Shown one piece after another: positions 54,859 to 62,129 of a DNA stretch of 64,000 bases; position 1 is the first letter of the stretch, and each line of letters starts with the position of its first letter. The position numbers and the translations under genes are program-made. The stretch covers positions 1 to 64,000 of the forward strand of contig NZ_FRBS01000010.1 in the NCBI RefSeq assembly GCF_900142675.1. Direction: 5' to 3'. This stretch comes from Shouchella rhizosphaerae. GTDB lineage: Bacteria; Bacillota; Bacilli; Bacillales; Bacillaceae_D. The notes below the pieces were generated by a model. The model did not search any database. It was not told where the DNA came from and worked only from the letters and a program-made list of their open reading frames with translations.

Positions 54859-54885
54859 AAAATTTATAAAATTTTTATAAATTTT
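54859..54885. repeat. Perfect 12-bp A/T inverted repeat
   Basis: AAAATTTATAAA and TTTATAAATTTT around a central ATT. It touches the -35 of the predicted - strand promoter, so it may be an operator or UP-like element. Confidence 0.5.
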
Positions 54886-55255
54886 CAGAGGGACTGCCAT
54901 GTAGAAGCAATTTGTTGAATTAATAAATAACATTGGTCGCAAGGGTTCGCTTCTGAAGCAGCAAAGGGTTGCATGGAATTTGGCCTTTATCAATTAGGGC
55001 TACACAGGCTGAGAAAGAATCCTTTACTTTTAATAAAAAACCGCTTGATTTATTCGTTTACCAAAAGATCCGTAAAGCCTAACATATATAAAAGAGACAA
55101 GAAGTCCTTAAATGCATTCTAACAAAGGATGTTGAAAAGGGCTTCTTTATTTTTAGGATGACCATTTATAAAGACTTAACTTTAATTAAAGATGTTCTAA
55201 TGAACACTTTAATTTCATATTATTGCTTATGACTACCTTTATAGGAGGCACTTTT
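54886..55255. other. Gene-free AT-rich stretch
   Basis: No convincing gene is seen. Positions 55099-55152 form a terminator-like hairpin (AAGAAGTCC / GGGCTTCTT with G-U pairing, then TATTTTT) with no gene before it, hinting at a lost gene. The rest has scattered stops in all frames. Confidence 0.5.
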
Positions 55256-55531
55256 ATGGACATAAAAATTGAACTCCTTAAACAATTGTATACAGCTCGT
55301 TTCAACCAAGCGCTGAAAAGATGGGAAAAACAAGTAAAAGAAGAGGATATTGTAGTGAAATCTTCTTATTTAGAAATTGGTTTTAACAACGGTTCTACAA
55401 GAAATGAGAAATGGAAATTCCCCATTATACCCAATTCCAAGGACAATGGGGACGAGTTGTTTGAAAAAGTAGAAACATTAAGTGAGGATATGCTTGATCT
55501 GTTGGAAACCTTGTCGCAAAAAGTGACGTGA
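55256..55531 (+). CDS. Hypothetical small acidic protein
   Basis: 91 residues from ATG 55256, seven bases after AGGAGG. It begins MDIKIELLKQLYTARFNQAL, has a mixed-charge middle, and ends ELFEKVETLSEDMLDLLETL, a likely amphipathic helix. No membrane segment, signal peptide or known motif is visible. It converges with the next gene, 17 bases apart. Confidence 0.65.
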   Translation: MDIKIELLKQLYTARFNQALKRWEKQVKEEDIVVKSSYLEIGFNNGSTRNEKWKFPIIPNSKDNGDELFEKVETLSEDMLDLLETLSQKVT

Positions 55532-55548
55532 CTTGAGCTGAAATAAGC

Positions 55549-56250
55549 CTATTTAAACAACAAGTATAAAAACCAAACGGCATGATTCTGTTCGTCTTTA
55601 GCTGCTCTTTTAAATGCTTTTCTAATTTCAGGATAATGATTAATGTAATCGGAAATGTTCAAGTATTCATCAACAGTGTTTTGCTCATCTTCGAAGGCTA
55701 TTGTTAAGCCTTCGTGATAACTATTTGGGCATTTCTCTTGTGTTGAAAAGGATGGTTGTTCTCCGAATAGGTTCACAAAATACTTTAAAAATGATTGATA
55801 ATGTCTTATCTCATCTTTGCGAATTTCTAATATTATTCTCTTTGAGGGTTCATCGGGAGCCATTTGAGCAAGTTGATCGTAACATGCAATTGCATTATGT
55901 TCACCTAAGATTGCGTTGTAAAGACTGGTTTTCAATTGTTCATTTGTCCATTCGAGATCGCGATGGTGGCTTATATGGTGATGAAATAAATAAGGTAACA
56001 CTTCTTCGACGCCATCATCATCTTGCTGAGTATATGGACTTGGGTACATCTGTTGCCCGTATGGGGGGGAGGGATTATAGGTCTGATATGGCTGTGCACC
56101 ATATTGATTGTACGGGTAATAGCTATAATATGGTTGTACCCCTGTATAGCTTGGGTAGAAATATTGAGCTTGGTAAGGAAAAGGGGTGCCATATGAATAA
56201 TAGCGATGTGGGACTTGCAAACTATGATCTTCAGTTTGTTTTATTTCCAT
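55549..56250 (-). CDS. Tyr/Pro-rich protein with ferritin-like domain, probable spore-coat component
   Basis: The 233-residue protein has an N-terminal low-complexity part (residues 17-73, about 17 tyrosines with Pro, Gln and Gly), a His cluster at 90-96, then a ferritin-like four-helix region. Expected diiron ligands are all present: E117, E147-x-x-H150, E187 or E189, and E220-x-x-H223. This layout resembles the YhjR-like rubrerythrin-type proteins of Bacillus. The - strand GGAGGTA lies 8 bases before the ATG and a SigK-like promoter is upstream, suggesting mother-cell expression and a coat or cross-linking role (inference). Confidence 0.75.
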   Translation of the reverse strand: MEIKQTEDHSLQVPHRYYSYGTPFPYQAQYFYPSYTGVQPYYSYYPYNQYGAQPYQTYNPSPPYGQQMYPSPYTQQDDDGVEEVLPYLFHHHISHHRDLEWTNEQLKTSLYNAILGEHNAIACYDQLAQMAPDEPSKRIILEIRKDEIRHYQSFLKYFVNLFGEQPSFSTQEKCPNSYHEGLTIAFEDEQNTVDEYLNISDYINHYPEIRKAFKRAAKDEQNHAVWFLYLLFK

Positions 56251-56283
56251 GTTGCCGTACCTCCAGTAATTGTAGTAACAATT

Positions 56284-56312
56284 TAAAATATGTTGGGCTT
56301 AAATAAATGTGA
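56284..56312 (-). promoter_or_regulatory. SigK-like promoter
   Basis: Read on the - strand: AC (within TCACA, 56312-56308), a 16-base spacer, then CATATTTTA (56292-56284), matching the SigK pattern AC...CATANNNTA. It lies about 34 bases before the Tyr-rich ferritin-like gene. Confidence 0.6.
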
Positions 56313-56381
56313 ATACTTCCAATGAATAGTCACATATCTTCATCAAGCTCATAAAATGAGTTAAACGCCTAGGGGGATAAA

Positions 56382-56516
56382 ATGAGTTCGCAATCTTTTA
56401 AAAGCTACGTTGTTTTTTTTATAGCGCTCTTTTTGTTTGGTATCTTTAGTTTAGGTTCGAGCAATTTAAGAAAGTCGGAAAGAACAGAGGGAAGTGGACA
56501 AATATTATCTTCATAA
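56382..56516 (+). CDS. Tiny single-span membrane protein
   Basis: 44 residues, beginning MSSQSFKSYVVFFIALFLFG, with one hydrophobic segment (about 9-26) and a polar tail. AGGGGGAT precedes the ATG by 4-8 bases. The family is not recognised. It opens a run of three small + strand ORFs divergent from the ferritin-like gene. Confidence 0.5.
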   Translation: MSSQSFKSYVVFFIALFLFGIFSLGSSNLRKSERTEGSGQILSS

Positions 56517-56528
56517 ATTTGGAGGTCG

Positions 56529-56795
56529 GTGATAAATTTGGGGAAAGAACACAATCATTTTGAAAGTTTATTTAAAAAGTATAGTTTGTCCCCTCAACAA
56601 ATTGCAGTAGTAACTGGGATTTTGCTGGATGCATTAATCGTGCAAGCAGTATTAGTTGATAATGACCAAAGAGTAGAAATTATACTGGAGGGAGACTTAT
56701 CTAATAATGGTAAGCTTAACCCGGTGGTGAAAGATATATATAACATGAGATTTGGTGAGGTGTTTGGGAACTTCAGCACTAATCAAAGAAGTTAA
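56529..56795 (+). CDS. Hypothetical protein
   Basis: 88 residues from GTG 56529, or 85 from TTG 56538, which is better spaced (12 bases) from GGAGG at 56521. It contains LSPQQIAVVTGILLDALIVQ, a possible amphipathic or membrane-associated helix, and EIILEGDLSNNGKLNPVVKD. No known domain. Twelve bases separate it from the tiny membrane ORF. Confidence 0.6.
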   Translation: MINLGKEHNHFESLFKKYSLSPQQIAVVTGILLDALIVQAVLVDNDQRVEIILEGDLSNNGKLNPVVKDIYNMRFGEVFGNFSTNQRS

Positions 56796-56815
56796 AAACA
56801 AGGGATGATATTTCC

Positions 56816-56947
56816 ATGCTAACAGACGTCGATAAACTGGCGATATTTTCAAGGGTTTTAGCGTTAATAGGTGGAATTGTGTTAGCTATTGCAGCTTTTC
56901 TATCACTTAAAGTTGAAATAGATCGTGTTAGTGTAGGATTGTTTTAA
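56816..56947 (+). CDS. Tiny membrane protein
   Basis: 43 residues starting MLTDVDKLAIFSRVLALIGG, with one strong hydrophobic helix (about 9-31). AAGGGATGA precedes the ATG by about 8 bases. It follows the previous ORF by 20 bases, so the three probably form one unit. Function unknown. Confidence 0.5.
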   Translation: MLTDVDKLAIFSRVLALIGGIVLAIAAFLSLKVEIDRVSVGLF

Positions 56948-56961
56948 ATGTAATCGCGTGT

Positions 56962-57364
56962 TTAGAAAGTGCTGGCTTTCACAATTAGGGGAAGTAAATC
57001 CGGAAGATAGAACCTTCTTTGCCGTATGTTTGTAAATTTTAGGTTGCCAAGGGCCAAGTGCTCTTGGTATTTTTGTTTGGTTAATGTGGCTAGAAGAGTG
57101 TCGAGGTACTTTTTTGTATGGCCATAGATGTCTTGGCTTTGATAAAAAAGATCGCTAATGAATGTGGTTAGCGGTTTCTTCCTCTCCCGCGTAATCTCGT
57201 TGTTTGGCTTCATAATAAAATATACTACTATTGACGAACCCATTTATCAAATGCAGATGGAGTCCGATGATTTCCGCTCTCGGCTTTCCGGACCCATAAA
57301 GGTGCACAAGCTGTTTCTTAAATTCGACTGTGAACCTTTTTCGTGGACGTTTTGCTTCAGTCAT
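56962..57364 (-). pseudogene. IS3-family transposase remnant
   Basis: From ATG 57364 (- strand) a frame begins MTEAKRPRKRFTVEFKKQLV, the start of an IS3-type OrfA helix-turn-helix, but loses similarity after PRAEII and stops by 57155. A second - strand frame (to 56962) has ITRERKKPLTTFISDLFYQS then QDIYG, like the N-terminal part of OrfB. Most of both ORFs, including the DDE core, is missing. CTAGTAGACA ending at 57410 may be the outer end of the inverted repeat (TGTCTACTAG on the - strand). Confidence 0.65.
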
Positions 57365-57410
57365 GATAGCCCATCTCTTCATTGGATGATTCCATCAAGT
57401 CTAGTAGACA

Positions 57411-57715
57411 AACCTATCCATGGCATCAAGGGTGGTTGTGATGGCAATGAAATGTCCCATCCTCTGTTCGCACTGAAAAACGGTCAACATATTGCGGATG
57501 ATTATCCCGAGGTATGCAATGTCTTTAGCGGCGTTCAATCGACATTATCCCTTCCTATAGTTTGTATCATCACCAAAAATATATCCCTTTTTTAAAATGC
57601 ACGTCGCAAATGTTGCCCAGCAGATAATGGTTATCCCAACATTATTTGACCTTTTCTTACGTGTATGGTGCAAATGGGGACGACCATACTAAAAAGAAAA
57701 AAGGGGAAACGACCA
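57411..57715. other. Gene-free stretch between the IS remnant and ybaK
   Basis: Open frames here are short, conserved with nothing I recognise, and interrupted on both strands. It may be further decayed mobile DNA. AAGGGGAAA at its end is the ybaK ribosome site. Confidence 0.5.
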
Positions 57716-58153
57716 ATGAATGTAATTACGACACTCACCGAAAGAAGACGAGAAAAACAGTGGAATTTTGAAAAGAAGATGTTGCGCCATATTAGCATGA
57801 AGGAAATGGAGAAGGCAATAAAGGAATGGATGTTTCCGATCCTTCCGTTCCAATTTCAAGCGTATCCTTTCTTAATTGACCAATGTTTGGATATGACGAT
57901 TGATGCTTATTTGCTTGGCACAGAGTTTGGCCGTTTTGGTTATTATGGCGAACCGGCGCAGGAGGCGCGCAAACGTTGTGAGGAAGAGTTGACTGATTTG
58001 TCCCATTGCCTATGTGCGACTTTGACCGGTTGGTCTAAAGAAGAAAGAGCGCCGACTGAAGCGCTTCTTGCTGCTTCAGACATGCTGATTGGCACGTGGT
58101 GGGAAAAAGGCTTTCGGGAAGCGAGCAAAGCGTACAAGCTTCGCCTTCATTAA
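57716..58153 (+). CDS. ybaK: YbaK-like DUF2521 protein
   Basis: The 145-residue product matches the Bacillus YbaK/DUF2521 type by its late motifs AYLLGTEFGRFGYYGEPAQE and WWEKGFREASKAYKLRLH, and by its place just before cwlD. It is soluble, rich in Glu, Lys and Trp, with no known activity. ATG 57716 is preferred to a GTG-initiated frame at 57665. Its return marks where the conserved Bacillus order resumes after the accessory islet. Confidence 0.8.
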   Translation: MNVITTLTERRREKQWNFEKKMLRHISMKEMEKAIKEWMFPILPFQFQAYPFLIDQCLDMTIDAYLLGTEFGRFGYYGEPAQEARKRCEEELTDLSHCLCATLTGWSKEERAPTEALLAASDMLIGTWWEKGFREASKAYKLRLH

Positions 58154-58212
58154 TCGTTCATAACTTCTCCTTGTCCTCGTATATATAAATACAGGACAAG
58201 GGGGAACGGACT

Positions 58213-58944
58213 GTGAAGAAACATAAATGGAGCATTTTTATTGGGGCGCTTTTGTTTGCAGCTGTATTATTATGGGTTCAATATGACAGCACGCTTAAAG
58301 ATTCATCTTCTACTTGGCACTTGCCGATGTCAGGGAAAGTGATTGTCCTTGACCCTGGCCACGGTGGGATGGACGGGGGAGCCGTTTCAAAGACGGGCAC
58401 GCTTGAAAAAGAAGTTACGTTGGCAGTGGCATTAAAGTTGCGTGATTATTTGCAGGAAGCTGGGGCGCTTGTCATCATGACGCGGGAGGAAGACGTTGAT
58501 TTGGCTGATGCTGGCACGGCGAAAATACGGCAGCGAAAAACTGAAGATTTAAGAAAAAGGGCAATGATTATCAACGATTCGGAAGCGGACGCGTTTTTAT
58601 CGATTCATATGAATGCGATTCCGTCTGAACGTTGGAACGGGGCACAAACATTTTATCATTTAAAAAACCAACGCAATGAAGATATGGCTGTTTTTATCCA
58701 GGAGGAAATCAAACGCAATTTGCAAAATACTAATCGATACCCAAAACCGATCCACCATGTGTATTTGTTAAAAGAAGCCGAAATTCCTGGAGCGCTAGTT
58801 GAAGCAGGTTTTCTGTCTAACCCGCAGGAGGCGGCATTGCTTGCCACAGAGGAGTACCAAGACAAAATGGCTGCTTCCATTTACGAAGGGATGCTTCGGT
58901 TTTTTACCGATGAAAAAGCGCCGAACAGCAATCCTCACGAGTGA
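58213..58944 (+). CDS. cwlD: CwlD, germination-specific N-acetylmuramoyl-L-alanine amidase
   Basis: CwlD removes peptides from muramic acid so that muramic-delta-lactam can form in the spore cortex. The 243-residue protein has an N-terminal signal or anchor (about residues 6-22) and an Amidase_3 domain with zinc ligands H50 (LDPGHGGMDGG), E65 or E67 and H132 (SIHMNA), and catalytic E197 (ALVEAGFLSN). Start is GTG 58213 after AGGGGGAA. SigE/SigG control is known in B. subtilis; I did not identify those sites here. Confidence 0.93.
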   Translation: MKKHKWSIFIGALLFAAVLLWVQYDSTLKDSSSTWHLPMSGKVIVLDPGHGGMDGGAVSKTGTLEKEVTLAVALKLRDYLQEAGALVIMTREEDVDLADAGTAKIRQRKTEDLRKRAMIINDSEADAFLSIHMNAIPSERWNGAQTFYHLKNQRNEDMAVFIQEEIKRNLQNTNRYPKPIHHVYLLKEAEIPGALVEAGFLSNPQEAALLATEEYQDKMAASIYEGMLRFFTDEKAPNSNPHE

Positions 58945-58953
58945 ACGATTAAG

Positions 58954-58982
58954 TTGACGTAAGTCTGTCCCTGGATTACCAT
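58954..58982 (+). promoter_or_regulatory. Promoter before glcT
   Basis: TTGACG (58954-58959), a 17-base spacer and TACCAT (58977-58982), about 25-30 bases before the glcT start. Confidence 0.6.
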
Positions 58983-59006
58983 GAAAGGGAAGATGCTGTT
59001 GGAGTG

Positions 59007-59852
59007 ATGAATGTGGGGGAGTACAAAGTAAAAAAGGCGCTTAATAATAATGTGGTCATTGCTGAGCGTGACAACCAAGAAGTGGTCGTCATTGGAAAAG
59101 GAATCGGCTTTGCCCGCAAAAATGGGGATTGGCTTGAGCAGCAAGACATTGAGAAACTGTTTGTTTTAAAAGATGAAAAAGAGCAACAAAGCTATTTGAA
59201 GCTGCTTCCACATATTTCGCAAACAATGATCGATGTGACGGTGGAAGCGATTTTTCTAATTGGGAAAAAAGCAGGGATGGATTTAAACGAGCATATCCAT
59301 ATCGGGCTACTGGACCATTTGTCCTTTGCCCATGCTCGTATTGCCCAAGGAATGGCGATTGAAAACCCTTTTTTGGCAGAGACGAAAGCGCTTTATCCCC
59401 GTGAATATGCAATTGCCAAAGAAGTGGTAGCTCTTGTCGGCAAGCAGACCGGTGTCGAGCTTCCTGAAGGAGAAATTGGCTTTATTGCTCTTCATATTCA
59501 TAGCGCCATTCAAAATAAAAGCATGAATATCGTTAATAGCCATTCGCAATTGGTTAGTCATCTGGTGTCGCTTGTAGAAAGCCAGTTTGCAATTAAATTG
59601 GACAAAGAAAGCATGGATTATCTTCGCCTTGTGAGGCATTTGCGCTTTACGATTGAACGGGTGATGACTGGTGAAAAAGTCGAAGAGCCGAAAACGGTTG
59701 CAAAACTGTTGAAACAAGAATATCCTGTATGTTATAATCTTTCTTGGAAGCTCATTAAAGTCATGCAAAGGACGCTTGGTAAACCAGTATATGATGCTGA
59801 GGCTGTCTACTTGACGATGCACTTGCAGAGGGTGCAGAGCAAAAGCAAATAA
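59007..59852 (+). CDS. glcT: GlcT, PTS-controlled transcriptional antiterminator
   Basis: GlcT binds the RAT element in ptsG mRNA and prevents termination when glucose is present. The product has an N-terminal RNA-binding CAT domain (YKVKKALNNNVVIAE, IGKGIGFARK), PRD1 with LNEHIHIGLLDH, and PRD2 with EGEIGFIALHIHSA; the histidines are phosphorylation sites. ATG 59007 lies only 2 bases after GGAG; GTG 59013, two codons on, has the better 8-base spacing. ptsG follows directly. Confidence 0.94.
   Translation: MNVGEYKVKKALNNNVVIAERDNQEVVVIGKGIGFARKNGDWLEQQDIEKLFVLKDEKEQQSYLKLLPHISQTMIDVTVEAIFLIGKKAGMDLNEHIHIGLLDHLSFAHARIAQGMAIENPFLAETKALYPREYAIAKEVVALVGKQTGVELPEGEIGFIALHIHSAIQNKSMNIVNSHSQLVSHLVSLVESQFAIKLDKESMDYLRLVRHLRFTIERVMTGEKVEEPKTVAKLLKQEYPVCYNLSWKLIKVMQRTLGKPVYDAEAVYLTMHLQRVQSKSK
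59709..59738 (+). promoter_or_regulatory. ptsG promoter inside glcT
   Basis: TTGAAA (59709-59714), an 18-base spacer and a perfect TATAAT (59733-59738). It sits about 115 bases before the RAT, so the ptsG leader would start inside the glcT coding region. Confidence 0.7.
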
Positions 59853-59882
59853 ATTCGTGTAACTGATTCGATCAGGCATGAG
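59851..59882 (+). promoter_or_regulatory. RAT antiterminator target of GlcT
   Basis: AATTCGTGTAACTG-ATTCG-ATCAGGCATGAG resembles the RAT consensus (ATTGTTACTG...CAGGCAAAAC). CTGAT pairs with ATCAG. It overlaps the 5' arm of the following terminator, so the two folds exclude each other. Confidence 0.75.
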
Positions 59883-59941
59883 GAAAAAGAAATGGCTGGG
59901 TTTTAAAACCAATCCAGTGTCTTTTTGCTCATGCCTTTTTT
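59875..59941 (+). terminator. Conditional terminator before ptsG
   Basis: GGCATGAG-G-AAAAAGA pairs with TCTTTTT-G-CTCATGCC; an inner CTGG/CCAG stem lies within; six T residues follow. It is expected to stop ptsG transcription unless GlcT binds. Confidence 0.88.
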
Positions 59942-59985
59942 GTGTTTCTACATACCATAAAAAACCAATTTAGGAGGGGATTTTA

Positions 59986-62031
59986 TTGTTTAAAAATGCA
60001 TTTGGCAAATTGCAAAAAATTGGGAAGGCGTTGATGCTCCCGGTTGCGATGTTGCCTGTAGCCGGATTGCTGCTGGGCATTGGTGCCGCTTTGCAAATGG
60101 AAAACACATTGAACTACATGCCGTTCTTAGAAGCAGGCTGGATTCAACATACGGCTGGTGTGATGGAAGCAGCTGGTGGCGTTATTTTTGACAACTTGTC
60201 TCTTATTTTCGCTGTCGGGGTCGCGATCGGCCTTGCCGGTGACGGTGCAGCTGCACTTGCAGCATTAGTCGGCTATTTGGTGATGAATACCGTGATGGGC
60301 CAATGGCTTGGGGTGAGCGCGGAAATGGTAGCCGAAGACCCGAGCTTTGCCAATATTCTAGGAATTGACACCCTGCAAACAGGCGTATTTGGCGGGATTA
60401 TTGTCGGCTTAATTGCGGCTTACTGCTATAACCGCTTCTATGATATAGAAATGCCTGCTTTTCTTGGCTTTTTTGCCGGCAAACGGTTTGTCCCTATTAT
60501 TACAGCAGTTGCTACATTTTTAATGGCGCTTCTTTTGCTTGTTGTTTGGCCGCCGATCCAACACGGCTTAAACAGCTTTTCTGAGTTTTTGTTAGGGTCG
60601 AGCTTGTATGTAGCTGTGTTTTTGTTTGGCTTTATCAGACGGCTTTTAATTCCTTTTGGACTGCACCATATTTTCCATGCTCCGTTCTGGTATGAATTTG
60701 GTTCATACACCAATGCGGCAGGGGAAATTGTCCGTGGCGATATGCTGATTTTCTTCGCCCAACTCCGTGATGGCGCGGAGTTGACGGCTGGCCACTTCAT
60801 GGCAGGCGAATTTCCGATTTTTATGTTTGGCCTGCCAGCTGCAGCACTGGCGATGTACCATTGTGCCAAGCCTGAGAAGAAAAAACTGGTTGCCGGTTTG
60901 TTTGCTTCTGCGGCGCTGACATCGTTTTTGACAGGAATCACAGAACCGATTGAATTTACGTTCTTGTTCATCGCGCCAGTACTGTTTGTGCTACATGCAA
61001 TCCTCGATGGCTTATCGTTTGTTTTGATGACGTTATTCGATGTTCATGTTGGGTTCACCTTTTCAGGCGGAGCGATTGACTTTTTCCTATTCGGGATCTT
61101 GCCGAATGAAGAACAATGGTGGATTACGATTCTCATTGGTCTCGTATTTGCGGCCATTTATTATGTCGTTTTCCGCTTTGCGATTCAAAAATTTAATTTA
61201 ATGACGCCAGGGCGAGAAAATGACACGGCTAATGATTACAAAGGCAAAGGAAAAACAGGCGAGCTAGCAGGACAAGTATTGCAAGCGATGGGCGGGAAAG
61301 ACAATATTGCTCATCTTGACGCATGCATTACGCGCCTGCGAGTATCGGTGAATGATATTAAAGCTGTCAATAAAGACGAACTGAAGGCCCTTGGTGCAGC
61401 TGGAGTGCTAGAAGTAGGCAACAACATCCAAGCGATTTTTGGCCCTCGCTCAGAGACGCTTAAAGGCCAAATTCAAGATGTCATGGCGGGAAAAACGCCT
61501 CGGCCACTAAAAACGAATCAACAAGAAGAAGTCAGTGAGCAACTGGAAGAAATTCAACCAGACGCATTGATGAATGAGGGGGCGTTCCTTGCACCAATGG
61601 CAGGTACGTTGATGCCACTCGCGGAGGTGCCCGATCAAGTCTTTTCCGAAAAAATGATGGGCGACGGCTTTGCGATAGATCCAGAAGACGGCATGGTTTA
61701 TTCGCCTGTTGAAGGAAAAGTGACGACCGTCTTTCCGACGAAACATGCAATTGGACTGACGACCTCTACGGGAATGGAAGTGTTGATCCATATCGGCATC
61801 GATACAGTTAAACTTCAAGGAGAAGGATTTGACGTCCTTGTGGAAGAAGGCGATCAAATAAGCGCAGGTGACAAATTGGCCGAATTTGATTTAGATTATA
61901 TCCGTAACCATGCTGGTTCTACGATTACGCCAGTCGTGTTTACCAACTTAGGAGCGGACAAGGCTGTCGTCATCAACAAAAAAGGACGAGTTCTGGCAAA
62001 AGAAAAAGGCATTGTCGCGGTGAACGGCTAA
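59986..62031 (+). CDS. ptsG: PtsG, glucose-specific PTS enzyme IICBA
   Basis: PtsG imports and phosphorylates glucose. The 681-residue protein has the EIIC membrane domain (about 1-400, starting FGKLQKIGKALMLPVAMLPV), EIIB with the phosphocysteine C447 in DACITRLRVS, and EIIA with phosphohistidine H602 in VLIHIGIDTVKLQGEGF. Start is TTG 59986 after AGGAGGGG. Its EIIB is also expected to phosphorylate and inactivate GlcT when glucose is absent. Confidence 0.96.
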   Translation: MFKNAFGKLQKIGKALMLPVAMLPVAGLLLGIGAALQMENTLNYMPFLEAGWIQHTAGVMEAAGGVIFDNLSLIFAVGVAIGLAGDGAAALAALVGYLVMNTVMGQWLGVSAEMVAEDPSFANILGIDTLQTGVFGGIIVGLIAAYCYNRFYDIEMPAFLGFFAGKRFVPIITAVATFLMALLLLVVWPPIQHGLNSFSEFLLGSSLYVAVFLFGFIRRLLIPFGLHHIFHAPFWYEFGSYTNAAGEIVRGDMLIFFAQLRDGAELTAGHFMAGEFPIFMFGLPAAALAMYHCAKPEKKKLVAGLFASAALTSFLTGITEPIEFTFLFIAPVLFVLHAILDGLSFVLMTLFDVHVGFTFSGGAIDFFLFGILPNEEQWWITILIGLVFAAIYYVVFRFAIQKFNLMTPGRENDTANDYKGKGKTGELAGQVLQAMGGKDNIAHLDACITRLRVSVNDIKAVNKDELKALGAAGVLEVGNNIQAIFGPRSETLKGQIQDVMAGKTPRPLKTNQQEEVSEQLEEIQPDALMNEGAFLAPMAGTLMPLAEVPDQVFSEKMMGDGFAIDPEDGMVYSPVEGKVTTVFPTKHAIGLTTSTGMEVLIHIGIDTVKLQGEGFDVLVEEGDQISAGDKLAEFDLDYIRNHAGSTITPVVFTNLGADKAVVINKKGRVLAKEKGIVAVNG

Positions 62032-62038
62032 AAAGGAT

Positions 62039-62068
62039 AAGAACTAGGGCGAAGCGCTCTAGTTCTTT
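62039..62068 (+). terminator. Terminator after ptsG
   Basis: AAGAACTAGGGCG / CGCTCTAGTTCTT with an AAG loop and a short T-rich tail. Its tail overlaps the -35 of the salA promoter. Confidence 0.75.
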
Positions 62069-62091
62069 CTGCTATTTATGTATGCTATACT
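62063..62091 (+). promoter_or_regulatory. Promoter of salA
   Basis: TTCTTT (62063-62068), a 17-base spacer and TATACT (62086-62091) preceded by TGC (extended -10). Confidence 0.6.
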
Positions 62092-62129
62092 GGGGAAAAT
62101 AGGATCGATTGTTAAAGGAAGGTGCCTCG

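Noticed and set aside
55701-56306. 201-codon + strand frame opposite the ferritin-like gene
   Set aside because: The - strand frame has a full diiron ligand set, ribosome site and promoter; the + frame has none.
57158-57595. 145-codon + strand frame across the IS remnant
   Set aside because: It runs antisense to IS3 OrfA/OrfB sequence and continues into featureless DNA; no ribosome site.
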